From Streptomyces dangxiongensis (GTDB lineage Bacteria; Actinomycetota; Actinomycetes; Streptomycetales; Streptomycetaceae): a stretch of DNA of 64,000 nucleotides. The stretch spans positions 1 through 64,000 of the forward strand of contig NZ_CP033073.1 in assembly GCF_003675325.1 (NCBI RefSeq), read 5' to 3'. Under the pieces are notes generated by a model that was not told where the DNA came from, made no database searches, and worked only from the letters and a program-made list of their open reading frames with translations. Positions 37,709 through 46,199 of this stretch are shown piece by piece. The translations under genes and the position numbers were made by a program. Position 1 is the first letter of the stretch; each line of letters opens with the position of its first letter.

Positions 37709-40174
37709 TCATCGTTCGTGCGCGGCGGGCTGCGCGGGTACCGTCCCGGAGGACCGGCCGGAGCGGGCGGCCGCGACCATCACCTGGCCCAGGGCGATGC
37801 CGCCGTCGTTGGTGGGGACCAGGCGGTGGGCGTGTGCGGACAGGCCGGCGGCGCGCAGTTCGAGCAGCGAGTTGACGAGCAGGAACTCGTTGAGGAAGAC
37901 GCCCCCGGAGAGGACGACCCGGTCGGTGCCGGCGGCCCGGCACTCCTCGGTGCCCCGGTCGCGGACGAGTCCGACGACGGCCGAGTGGAAGCGGCGGCTG
38001 ATCTCGGCGGTGCCGAGCCCAGCGGTGAGGTCGGCGGCGATCGCCCGGATCACCGGCCGGAAGTTGATCTCGGTGGTGTGCTCGCCGGGGGCGGAGTCGG
38101 CGGCGGGTGCGAAGGCGAAGGCGTACGGCTCCGCGAGAGCGAGGTCGCGGCCGAGGAGTCCTTCGAGTTCGATGGGGCCCTGGGCCTCGTACTCCGCGCG
38201 TGAGCAGACGCCGAGGAGGGCGGCGACGCCGTCGAAGAGGCGGCCCATGCTGGAAGCCGGGGGCGCGTTCACGCCGCGGCGGGCCATCGTGGCGTACACG
38301 TGCCGTTCCTGCTCGGTGAGTTCACCGAGGACGGGGAAGGCGGCGAGGACCGCGTCCGCCTCGTGTCCGAAGGCGTCGAGGGCCAGGGCGTAGGCCGTGC
38401 GGATCGGTTCGTGGACGGCCTTGTCGCCGCCGAGCAGCGGGATGTGGCGCAGCCGGGCGGTGCGGCGGACCTCGGTGTAGTCGCCGAGCAGGAACTCGCC
38501 GCCCCAGATGGTGCCGTCGGTGCCGTAGCCGGCGCCGTCGAAGACGACGCCGAGGGTGGTGCCCTCGATCCGGTTCTCCGCCATGCAGGAGGCCATGTGG
38601 GCGTGGTGGTGCTGCACCGCGACCACCTCGGCACCCTCCTCCGCCTCGGCGAGGATGTGCGAGCGGAAGGAGGGGTGCAGGTCGCAGGCGATGAAGCGGG
38701 GTTTCAAGCCGTACAGTTCGGCGAGGTGGACGGCGGTCTGCCGGTGCGAGGCGAAGGTCTCGTCGTTCTTCAGGTCACCGATGTGCTGGCTGACGTACAC
38801 CTCGTCGCCGGAGCCGAGGGCGATCGTCGTCTTCAGCTCGGCGCCGTAGGCCAGAACCGGCTCGGGGAGCGTGTCGACCGTCACCGGGTACGGGGCGTAG
38901 CCGCGCGAGCGGCGCAGGAAACTGATGACGGGCTCGTCGAAGCCCGGGTGGTCGGTGCAGCGGACCACGGAGTCGTCCACCCGTATGTGGATGTCCCGGT
39001 CGTGGTGGAGAACCAGGTCGGCCACCTCGAAGAGCTGGGCGAGCGCGTCCTCGTTGCGGTGGACGATCGGATAGCCGGAGACGTTGCCGCTGGTCATCAC
39101 GAGGACGTCGAGTGCGGGGTGGTCGAGCAGCAGGTGGTGCAGCGGCGCCGAGGGCAGCATGACGCCGATGTTCGGGTTGCGCGGGGCGACGGCCTCGGGC
39201 AGGGCGCCGGGCGCCTTGCGCAGCAGGACGATCGGCCGGGCCGGGGACTGGAGCAGTTCGGCTTCGGCCGGGCCGTGGGCGGCGATCCGGCCGACCGTGC
39301 CGAGATCCTCGGCCATCACCGCGAAGGGCTTGGAGTCGCGCTTCTTGCGGCGCCGCAGCCGGGCCACGGCCCCGGCGTCGCGGGCGTCGACGGCCAGGTG
39401 AAAACCGCCGACGCTCTTGACGGCGACGATCCGGCCGGCGGCGAGCGCCTCGACGGCCGCGGTCATGGCCGCGTCCGCCTCGGCGAGGACCCCGTCCGGA
39501 GGACCGGACAGGGTGACCTGGGGCCCGCAGGCCGGACAGGCGTTGGGCTGCGCGTGGTACCGGCGGTCGCCCAGGTCCTCGTACTCACGCCGGCACTCCT
39601 CGCACATGACGAAGGAGGTCATGGTGGTCTGCGCCCGGTCGTATGGCAGGTCCCGGATGATCGAGTACCGGGGACCGCAGTGGGTGCAGTTGGCGAACGG
39701 GTAGCGGTGGCGGCGGTCGCCCGGGGCGCGCACCTCGGCCAGGCAGTCCGGGCAGACGTGCGAGTCCGGGGGGACGATCGTCCGGGCGTCGCCGCCCCGG
39801 ACGCTCTCCCGGATGGTGAAGTCCGCGGGCGCGTCGGCGCCCGCGGACGTCTCCTCGACCCGTACCTCGTTCACCCGGGCGAGCAGGGGCGCCCGGTCCC
39901 GCAGGGCACGGGCGAAGGCGGTCAGAGGCTCGGGGGTCCCGTACACCTCGGTGAGGACACCGAGGGAGTCGTTGAGCACCCATCCGGTGAGTCCCAGCTC
40001 GTGGGCGAGCGTGTGGACGAAGGGGCGGTAGCCGACCCCCTGCACGACGCCCTCGACCCTGATGAGCCACCGCTCGGACGGGCCCGGCCCCGTGCCGCCG
40101 GCGACGCGGGTGTCACCGATCGCTCCGGTCCCGACGGGCCCGCCGATCTCCCTGGCGGAGTTCTCCGACCGCAT
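37709..40174 (-). CDS. hypF: Carbamoyltransferase HypF
   Basis: An 821-residue full-length HypF. The acylphosphatase domain has VQGVGYRPFVHTLA. Two zinc fingers follow, CPDC-x18-CTHC and CEEC-x18-CPAC, then a YrdC domain (KSVGGFHLAVDA, KRDSKPFAVM) and a Kae1-like domain with the metal site VQHHHAHMAS, VFDGAGYGTDG and VLSGGVFLNE. HypF splits carbamoyl phosphate, makes carbamoyl-AMP and transfers the carbamoyl group to the C-terminal Cys of HypE. All domains look intact. The ATG is 18 bases after the HypE stop. No hydrogenase structural or other maturation genes are present in the window. Its use in an NRPS cluster is unusual. Confidence 0.93.
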   Translation of the reverse strand: MRSENSAREIGGPVGTGAIGDTRVAGGTGPGPSERWLIRVEGVVQGVGYRPFVHTLAHELGLTGWVLNDSLGVLTEVYGTPEPLTAFARALRDRAPLLARVNEVRVEETSAGADAPADFTIRESVRGGDARTIVPPDSHVCPDCLAEVRAPGDRRHRYPFANCTHCGPRYSIIRDLPYDRAQTTMTSFVMCEECRREYEDLGDRRYHAQPNACPACGPQVTLSGPPDGVLAEADAAMTAAVEALAAGRIVAVKSVGGFHLAVDARDAGAVARLRRRKKRDSKPFAVMAEDLGTVGRIAAHGPAEAELLQSPARPIVLLRKAPGALPEAVAPRNPNIGVMLPSAPLHHLLLDHPALDVLVMTSGNVSGYPIVHRNEDALAQLFEVADLVLHHDRDIHIRVDDSVVRCTDHPGFDEPVISFLRRSRGYAPYPVTVDTLPEPVLAYGAELKTTIALGSGDEVYVSQHIGDLKNDETFASHRQTAVHLAELYGLKPRFIACDLHPSFRSHILAEAEEGAEVVAVQHHHAHMASCMAENRIEGTTLGVVFDGAGYGTDGTIWGGEFLLGDYTEVRRTARLRHIPLLGGDKAVHEPIRTAYALALDAFGHEADAVLAAFPVLGELTEQERHVYATMARRGVNAPPASSMGRLFDGVAALLGVCSRAEYEAQGPIELEGLLGRDLALAEPYAFAFAPAADSAPGEHTTEINFRPVIRAIAADLTAGLGTAEISRRFHSAVVGLVRDRGTEECRAAGTDRVVLSGGVFLNEFLLVNSLLELRAAGLSAHAHRLVPTNDGGIALGQVMVAAARSGRSSGTVPAQPAAHER

Positions 40175-40191
40175 CCCTGCTCCCCGTCCTC

Positions 40192-41223
40192 TCAGCAAAG
40201 GCGCGGGAGTTCCGCGCCCTTGAGTTCCTCGATCTCGCTGATCCGGCCGTCCGTGCCGACCATCTCGACGGCCTTCTCGGCCCGCTCGGTGATCTCGCCG
40301 ATCAGCACGGCCCGGCGCCCGTACTCGTGCGCGTGCAAGGTCTCCAGCACGGCGTCGACGGCGTCCGGGGCCACGAACAGCGCGAGGCAGCCCTCGTTGG
40401 CGGCGTTGATGGGGTCGATGCCGAGCATGTCGGCGGCCATCCGCGTCTCGTGGTCGATGGGCAGCGCGCTCTCCTCGATACGCACCGCCCGCCCGAGCGC
40501 CGACGAGTACTCGTGGAGGACGGCGGAGAGGCCGCCGCGGGTCACGTCCCGCATGGAGCGGACCGCACCGGCCGGGACCTTGTCGCGGAGGCTGTCGATC
40601 ATGCCGTTGAGCGGGGCGCAGTCGCTGACCACGCGCTGCTCGAAGCCGAGACCCTCGCGGACCGAGAGCAGGTGGATGGTGTGGTTGCCGATCGGGCCAC
40701 TCAGGATGATCCGGTCGCCGACCTCCACGTCGGTCATCCGCTTCGGCTCCTCGTGGAAGACGCCGATGCCGGTGGTGTTGAGGAAGATGCCGTCGGCCTC
40801 GCCCTCACCGACGACCTTGGTGTCGCCGGCGACGATCTTCACGCCGGCCTCGCGGGCGGTGTCGCGGATCGAGACCAGGGCGCGGTGGAGCTGTGCGATG
40901 GGCAGCCCGGTCTCCAGGATCATGGCCAGGGTCAGGTAGAGCGGCTGGGCACCGACGACCGCGAGGTCGTTGACGGTGCCGCAGACCGCGATCTTGCCGA
41001 TGTCGCCGTTGCCGAAGAACGGCGGGTCGACGACAAAGGAGTCAGTGGTCATGGCGATCCTGCCGACCGAGATCGGCAGCACCGCGCTGTCCTCCATCTC
41101 GCCGATGTAGACGTCGCCCAGGACGCCCACGACGAACTCGACGAGTTCCCGGCTGAGCCGGGCCCCGGTCCCATGGTCGAGGACGATGTGCTGATCCAGA
41201 AGGGATTCCGTGCCGGTGCTCAA
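40192..41223 (-). CDS. hypE: Carbamoyl dehydratase HypE
   Basis: A 343-residue AIR-synthase/PurM-fold protein. It has MTTDSFVVDPPFFGNGDIG, NDLAVVGAQPLYLTLA and MRDVTRGGLSAVLHEY, and the decisive C-terminus ELPRLC, where the last Cys accepts the carbamoyl group. HypE then dehydrates the thiocarboxamide with ATP to a protein-bound thiocyanate, the source of CN in [NiFe]-hydrogenase. The TTG start is chosen from GGGAG six bases upstream; no better ATG exists. It directly precedes hypF. As HypC and HypD are missing, the CN group must go to some other acceptor here, or the pair serves a hydrogenase encoded elsewhere. Confidence 0.93.
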   Translation of the reverse strand: MSTGTESLLDQHIVLDHGTGARLSRELVEFVVGVLGDVYIGEMEDSAVLPISVGRIAMTTDSFVVDPPFFGNGDIGKIAVCGTVNDLAVVGAQPLYLTLAMILETGLPIAQLHRALVSIRDTAREAGVKIVAGDTKVVGEGEADGIFLNTTGIGVFHEEPKRMTDVEVGDRIILSGPIGNHTIHLLSVREGLGFEQRVVSDCAPLNGMIDSLRDKVPAGAVRSMRDVTRGGLSAVLHEYSSALGRAVRIEESALPIDHETRMAADMLGIDPINAANEGCLALFVAPDAVDAVLETLHAHEYGRRAVLIGEITERAEKAVEMVGTDGRISEIEELKGAELPRLC

Positions 41224-41297
41224 CCAAGCTCCCAAAATCGGTGCGTACGTACGGTGCGGGGCTGCCGTGCGGCAGCGCGGCCGAGGCCGCGGGGCCG

Positions 41298-41882
41298 TCA
41301 GGGGACGAGGAACTCCTTGCGCGGCAGGTCCTTGTCGGAGTCGAGGAGGGCGATGATCTCCTCGGAGGTGGCGATGGTGGCGCAGTAGCCGTCCATCCAC
41401 TCCAGGGCACGGGTCTTGTCCTGCTCGCGGGCGGAGACGACGCAGTCGCTCGGCACCCAGACCTTGTAGCCGCGGAAGAAGGCGTCGGCGGCGGTGGTCT
41501 GGACGCAGATCTGGCTCTGCATGCCCGTGATGATCACGGTCTCCACGCCGAGGGCCTGGAGGCGCTCGTGCAGGTCGGTCTCGTAGAAGCCGCTGTCCTT
41601 GTTCTTCTCCAGGACGATGTCGCCCTCGTCGAGGAAGGCCGGGACGATCGCGGCGCCCTCGGTGCCCTGCTGCACCGGAAGCCAGCCGTCGTAGCGCTCG
41701 GCGATCGGGTCGTCCGGCAGGTTGATCAGCTGCAGGTGGACGACGTGGTGGCCGCGCTCGCGCATCGCCTTCAGGAACCCCGAGAAGGCCGGCGTCGCCG
41801 CGTCGACGGCGTCGATGCGCTCCTGGTTCTTGTTGATCAGGTCGGCCTGGAGGTCGTTGGTGAGGACGGCGATCTTACTCAT
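41298..41882 (-). CDS. Isochorismatase-family cysteine hydrolase
   Basis: A 194-residue cysteine hydrolase with the family triad: Asp in VLTNDLQADL, Lys in VLEKNKDSGFY and Cys in GMQSQICVQTTAADAF. Members cleave amides and carbamoyl groups (nicotinamidase, N-carbamoylsarcosine amidase, ureidoacrylate hydrolase) as well as isochorismate. The ATG has CGAGGAG just upstream. It heads the operon that continues with hypE and hypF, with a cluster palindrome about 90 bp before it. In this context action on a carbamoyl, urea, amide or nitrile-derived group is likelier than on isochorismate, but the substrate is unknown. Confidence 0.9.
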   Translation of the reverse strand: MSKIAVLTNDLQADLINKNQERIDAVDAATPAFSGFLKAMRERGHHVVHLQLINLPDDPIAERYDGWLPVQQGTEGAAIVPAFLDEGDIVLEKNKDSGFYETDLHERLQALGVETVIITGMQSQICVQTTAADAFFRGYKVWVPSDCVVSAREQDKTRALEWMDGYCATIATSEEIIALLDSDKDLPRKEFLVP

Positions 41883-41972
41883 GGGTCTCCTCGGAGGGCG
41901 GTGGACGATACGAGGGCTTGTACGCGCCTCACGGTCGGAACGAAGGTCCCGCCGGCACAGCGTCCGGCAACA

Positions 41973-41990
41973 GTCGGGGGAACCACTGAC
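41973..41990. promoter_or_regulatory. Cluster palindrome, copy 3
   Basis: GTCAGTGGTTCCCCCGAC on the minus strand, about 90 bp before the isochorismatase-like gene that leads the hypE-hypF operon. It is the most divergent half-site set among the six. Confidence 0.5.
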
Positions 41991-42010
41991 GGGTGGGGGT
42001 GCCGGGCGGT

Positions 42011-45000
42011 TCAGCGGAGGGCTGGGGCGGTGGGGTCCGCGGCCATCGCCGCGATCACCTCGTGGAACTCGGCGGCGAGTTCCTCGATCCGATCGGGCGA
42101 GAACAGGTCGTCGCGGCAGATCCACACGGTGTGTGGGCGGGTGCCGCCGTGCCGCAGCCGGACGCTCAGCGGCCGGTAGGCGTACGGGAAGGGCGGAGTG
42201 AGGGGCTCCACGCGCAGCCCGCCGCCCTCGAGCCCGGCGCGCACCTCCTCCTCGGTCGTGAACTGCACCCGGAAGAGGCGCCCGAGCAGCTCCGGGTCCG
42301 GGAGGTGGGGCTCCAGGAGGTGGGGCGGCAGCTCGTGCCGGGCGAAGCCCTCACGGGTGGCCTCCTCGACCCGGTCCAGGACTCCGGCATAGGTGGGATC
42401 CCCCGACAGGTCGACGCGGATGACGACGTCGTTGGAGAAGTCGGCCACGAGGTCCTGGACGTCGGTGGTGTCGCGGTACGAGACGGGGGTGCGCAGACAG
42501 ATGTCGCGCTGGCCGGACCGGCGGGCGAGGAGCAGCTGGAAGGCGGCGAGACCCACGGTGTTGAGGGTGGTGCGGCGCCGGGCCGTCAGCCGGGACAGAG
42601 CTTCGAAGACCGGCTCGGGCATGGCGATGTCCACGGCCCGGCCGAGCTGCCGGGGGGCGTCTGCCGGGACGCGGTCGGAGGGCAGGACGACGGGTTCGGC
42701 CCCGGCCAGCCGGTCGGTCCAGTACGCGGTGAGCTCATCGCCCCGCGGCCCGGCGACCAGCTCGCGGTGGCGCCGGGCGAACTCGGCGAATCGGGTGGGG
42801 AGTCCGGGCAGCCTGTCGCCCTCGCCGAGGTAGAGCGCCCACAGGTCGCGAACGAGGATCTCCAGGGTGCGCCCGTCGCCGACCATGTGGTGGAGGACGA
42901 CGAGGACCGCGTGGTCGTCGGGGCCGAAGCGCAGCAGCCGCATCCGTACGGGCGGAGCCGACGCCAGGTCGAAGGGGCGGTCGACCTCCGCGCGGACGAT
43001 GTCCGGGTACGCGTGGGGTTCGGCGTCCGCGGTGTCCAGGGGCAGGCGTACGGAGGGGGCGACGATCTGGGTGAGGTGTCCGTCCTCGATCCGGTAGGTG
43101 CTGCGGAGGGTCTCGTGCCGGTCCGCGAGCGCGTCCCACGCGGCGCGCAGCCGTTCGGTGTCGAGCGGTCCGTACAGCCGGACACCGGCGGTGAGCAGGG
43201 GGGCGGTCCGCTCGGGGGAGAGCGAGTCCCACAGGCCCTCCTGCGCGAGGGAGGCCCGGAACCGCAGCTCCCCTCCTTCCGGCGCGGAGGAGGCCCCGGC
43301 GGCCTCTGCGGCCCCGGCGGTCTCTGCGGCTCCGGCCATCCCGGCGAGGAGGTTCTCCTCGTGGCGGACACGTCCGGGGGACGGGGCGGTGCCCGGCGGC
43401 TCCTCGGGGGTGCCGGGGCCGGCGAGCCGCCGGTAGACGGTGGCGGAGACGGCGGCCACCGTGAAGTCGCGGTACAGATCGTCCCGTACCGAGATCTCCA
43501 CGGGGAAGGCGTCCCGCAGCCGCGCCGCGAGCCGGACCGCGGTGAGGGACTGACCGCCCAGGTCGAAGAAGTTGTCGTGGACACCGACCTCCTCGCTCCC
43601 GTCGAGCAGCTCGGCCCAGATCCGGGCCACCTCCCGCTCGATCGGGGTGCGGGGCGGGACGAACGGCGCGGGAAGCTCGTCCTCCGGCGGGGCGGCGCCC
43701 GCCTCGGGGAGGACCGGGGTCTCGGGGAACGCGGGAAGCTCGTCCTCCGGTGCGACGGCCGCCAGCAGCTCCGGCAACGGCAGCTCCGGCAGCCGCGCCG
43801 CCCGGGCGTACAGCTCGCCGAGGTGGCGGGCGAAACGCTCGGCGGCGGCCTGGCCGAACAGCGCGGTGTCGTACTCCAGGACCGCCTCGTACCCGCCGCC
43901 CACCGGCCGGACGTCGAGCACCAGACCGGCCTTCGCGGTCGTCACCGGCGACGGCAGCAGCTCCATGGTGAGCCCCGCGACCCGCCAGCTCGCCGGACGG
44001 GGCGACTGGAGCACGAACATCGCGCCGGACGCGAGGCGTTCGGCGCCCGCCCCGCCGTGCCGCCGCAGCTCCTCCACGGCCCGCTCGAACGGCAACTCCC
44101 GCCGGTCGAAGTCGTCCAGGCAGCCCGCCCGGACCCGGTCGAGGAGCGCGGAGAAGCCGGGGGCGCCGGACAGGTCGGTGCGCAGCAGCAACGGATTGAC
44201 GAAGTAGCCGACGAGCCTTTCCAGTTCGGGCCGGTCACGGCCCTCGGTGGGAGAGACGACGGTGATGTCGTCCTGCCGGAACCAGCGGGAGAGCAGCGCC
44301 TGGTACCCCGCGAGGAGCACCATGAAGGCGGTCGCTCCTCGATGGTACGCCAGCTTCTCCAGAGCGCGGGCAGTGACGGCAGGCAGCGTGAAGTGGTGTG
44401 CGGCGCCCCGAGGTCCGCCGTCCGGGACTTGTCCCGTCGCGGGCGTGAACGGCAGCGGGACCACGCCCGCGAGCCGCTTTGCCCAGTAGCCGGTCAGGGA
44501 CTCCAGGTGGTCGCCGCTGAGCCGGTCGCGCTGCCAGACGGCGAAGTCGGCGTACTGGATGGGGAGTTCGTCGTACTCCGGCTCGACTCCGGCGACCCTG
44601 GCCGCGTAGCCGAAGGTGAGTTCCTCCAGGAGGACGGCCGAGGAGGTGGCGTCGGTGACGATGTGGTGGACAGCGAGGACCGCGAGGTGCTCCTGGGGCG
44701 CGAGGCGCAGCAGGTGGAAGCGGAGCAGCGGCCCCTCGGCGAGGTCGAACGGACGGTGGAGCAGTTCGTGGACGGCGTCCGGTATAGCCTCCACGGCGAG
44801 TTCACGCACGGGAACGTCGAGGGTCAGCCGGGGCAGCACGACCTGTGTCAGGGTGTCGCCCCTCAGCTCGAAGACGGTCCGCAGGGACTCGTGCCGGTCG
44901 ACGACCGCGTCGAGGGCCCCGGTCAGGGCGGGCACGTCGAGCGCGCCGGTGAGCCGGAAGACCGCAGTGACGTGCTGGGCCGAGTCCTCACGGGCCAGCC

Positions 45001-45064
45001 GGCTCCGCAGCCACAGACTGTGCTGCCCCAGTGACGCGGGCCCCGCCCACGGTTCGTCAGCCAT
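42011..45064 (-). CDS. NRPS C-PCP-C protein without adenylation domain
   Basis: A 1,017-residue protein. The first condensation domain has HHIVTDATS, with the catalytic second His and Asp. A carrier follows (NFFDLGGQSLTAVR, about residue 500), then an acidic/Ala-rich linker and a second condensation domain with HHMVGDGRT. No A domain is present, so the carrier must be loaded by a separate enzyme. The terminal C domain has no downstream carrier in the same protein. It may pass the chain to another protein, or release it by attack of an amine or alcohol. The gene is divergent from the 2OG oxygenase at 45353 and shares that promoter region. Confidence 0.9.
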   Translation of the reverse strand: MADEPWAGPASLGQHSLWLRSRLAREDSAQHVTAVFRLTGALDVPALTGALDAVVDRHESLRTVFELRGDTLTQVVLPRLTLDVPVRELAVEAIPDAVHELLHRPFDLAEGPLLRFHLLRLAPQEHLAVLAVHHIVTDATSSAVLLEELTFGYAARVAGVEPEYDELPIQYADFAVWQRDRLSGDHLESLTGYWAKRLAGVVPLPFTPATGQVPDGGPRGAAHHFTLPAVTARALEKLAYHRGATAFMVLLAGYQALLSRWFRQDDITVVSPTEGRDRPELERLVGYFVNPLLLRTDLSGAPGFSALLDRVRAGCLDDFDRRELPFERAVEELRRHGGAGAERLASGAMFVLQSPRPASWRVAGLTMELLPSPVTTAKAGLVLDVRPVGGGYEAVLEYDTALFGQAAAERFARHLGELYARAARLPELPLPELLAAVAPEDELPAFPETPVLPEAGAAPPEDELPAPFVPPRTPIEREVARIWAELLDGSEEVGVHDNFFDLGGQSLTAVRLAARLRDAFPVEISVRDDLYRDFTVAAVSATVYRRLAGPGTPEEPPGTAPSPGRVRHEENLLAGMAGAAETAGAAEAAGASSAPEGGELRFRASLAQEGLWDSLSPERTAPLLTAGVRLYGPLDTERLRAAWDALADRHETLRSTYRIEDGHLTQIVAPSVRLPLDTADAEPHAYPDIVRAEVDRPFDLASAPPVRMRLLRFGPDDHAVLVVLHHMVGDGRTLEILVRDLWALYLGEGDRLPGLPTRFAEFARRHRELVAGPRGDELTAYWTDRLAGAEPVVLPSDRVPADAPRQLGRAVDIAMPEPVFEALSRLTARRRTTLNTVGLAAFQLLLARRSGQRDICLRTPVSYRDTTDVQDLVADFSNDVVIRVDLSGDPTYAGVLDRVEEATREGFARHELPPHLLEPHLPDPELLGRLFRVQFTTEEEVRAGLEGGGLRVEPLTPPFPYAYRPLSVRLRHGGTRPHTVWICRDDLFSPDRIEELAAEFHEVIAAMAADPTAPALR

Positions 45065-45153
45065 CGGTCAGTCCTCCTGGGGAGAGCGGTGTACGCGGGA
45101 TGCACGGCCACGCGTACGCGGCCGCCGCCGGTGACCGGCCGGTTCCGGCTCAC

Positions 45154-45207
45154 TGCCGGTCCTGGTCACCGCCGGTCCTGATGCCGGTCCCGGTCACCGC
45201 CGGTCCC
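45154..45207. repeat. Two 26-bp direct repeats in a divergent promoter region
   Basis: TGCCGGTCCTGGTCACCGCC plus GGTCC at 45154 onward recurs at 45182 onward with one change, a 28-bp period. A shorter related piece lies just before. The repeats sit between the C-PCP-C gene and the oxygenase at 45353. They may be regulator sites or a recent tandem duplication. Confidence 0.5.
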
Positions 45208-45263
45208 GAAAAGCGCCGCCCGCGGGCCCGCGTCATCGTGTCAGGGCCCACCGGGCCGCAGCT

Positions 45264-45281
45264 ATCGGGAGTTCTCCCGAC
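45264..45281. promoter_or_regulatory. Cluster palindrome, copy 4
   Basis: ATCGGGAGTTCTCCCGAC, with a perfect 7-bp inverted repeat TCGGGAG/CTCCCGA. It lies 72 bp before the oxygenase at 45353 and about 200 bp before the divergent C-PCP-C gene, so it could control both. Confidence 0.65.
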
Positions 45282-45352
45282 TCACCGCCCCCTGGCCCCC
45301 TTGGTCAGCATCAGGTGTCCGGAGGGCCGGCCTCACATCTCAGCGAGGGGAT

Positions 45353-46096
45353 ATGCACACCATGTCGGAGAAGACCGCAGCGCCCGATCCGTCGGCGGCC
45401 ACCGCGTCGGCGGAGCTGGCGGGGCAGGGCTGGCACCTGCAGAGCGCGGACACCGTGTCGCGGCTGCTGGGCGTCGGCGACGCCGAATGGGCGGCATACG
45501 CGGACCACTGGGACGACCTCGTCCTCGACACGTACATGAAAGACGGCGGCACCTACCGCAACCGGCGCTACGGGCACTTCCGGCTCGATGCCGACGGGCT
45601 GACCCGGCTGGCGCACGGCCCCTACCGCCAGGAGTCGGCGGTCAACCCGCTCAACGGCGGGATCGACCGGCACTTCGAGCCGCTGACCGACGGCTTCCTC
45701 GCCAACCCCATCACCGACGGTGTCGTGCGGATGCTCGGCGAGATCTTCTCCGCCGCCGAGGGCATCGGCGCCTGGGACGTGAAGCTGCACCCCTTCCGCA
45801 TCGTCACCAGTGCCGCCCAGGTCGGCAAGCCCGCCCCGCAGGGCCGGCACCGGGACGGCTCCACCTTCGTGACCTCGCTGCTCGTGCGCCGGAACAACGT
45901 GGAAGGCGGCGAGAGCTCTCTGTACAGCGACGACGACGAGTTGCTGTTGCGCTCGACGCTCTCCCGCCCCGGCGACCAGCTACTCGTGGACGACCGGCGG
46001 CTGCTGCACGACGTCACCGCGCTGCGGGCCGTCGACCCCGCTCTGCCGGCGTACCGGGACGTGCTGATCGTCGACTTCGACCGCCTGCCCGCCTGA
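45353..46096 (+). CDS. 2OG-Fe dioxygenase family protein (IDO-like amino acid hydroxylase)
   Basis: A 247-residue enzyme of the 2OG-Fe dioxygenase family typified by isoleucine 4-hydroxylase, distinct in fold details from the TauD-like enzymes upstream. The metal motif is HRDG in QGRHRDGSTFVTSLLV with the distal His in RLLHDVTALR and a 2OG Arg soon after. Such enzymes act on free aliphatic amino acids. The ATG at 45353 is close to GAGGGG; ATG at 45362 gives better spacing and is equally possible. It begins the plus-strand unit that continues to the second C-A-PCP module. Confidence 0.85.
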   Translation: MHTMSEKTAAPDPSAATASAELAGQGWHLQSADTVSRLLGVGDAEWAAYADHWDDLVLDTYMKDGGTYRNRRYGHFRLDADGLTRLAHGPYRQESAVNPLNGGIDRHFEPLTDGFLANPITDGVVRMLGEIFSAAEGIGAWDVKLHPFRIVTSAAQVGKPAPQGRHRDGSTFVTSLLVRRNNVEGGESSLYSDDDELLLRSTLSRPGDQLLVDDRRLLHDVTALRAVDPALPAYRDVLIVDFDRLPA

Positions 46097-46199
46097 CCGG
46101 CGCCCCACCGGCCCCGCAAGCCCGGCACAGCCCACCGGCCTCGGCACCCCCCGGGCCTTCCGCCCGACTGCGCCACCCACGACCGATGACGGAGGCTCC

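Noticed and set aside
38300..40939. An 879-codon plus-strand open frame opposite hypF and hypE
   Set aside because: HypF and HypE motifs on the minus strand are complete; the plus frame is low complexity.
37709..41223. Reading HypE/HypF as ordinary hydrogenase maturation genes
   Set aside because: No hydrogenase subunit, hypA, hypB, hypC or hypD gene is present in the window and the neighbours are biosynthetic; kept only as an alternative to be tested at genome scale.
45353..46096. Treating the oxygenase at 45353 as another TauD/SyrP enzyme
   Set aside because: Its HRDG metal motif and short length fit the IDO-type 2OG-Fe family, not the longer TauD group.
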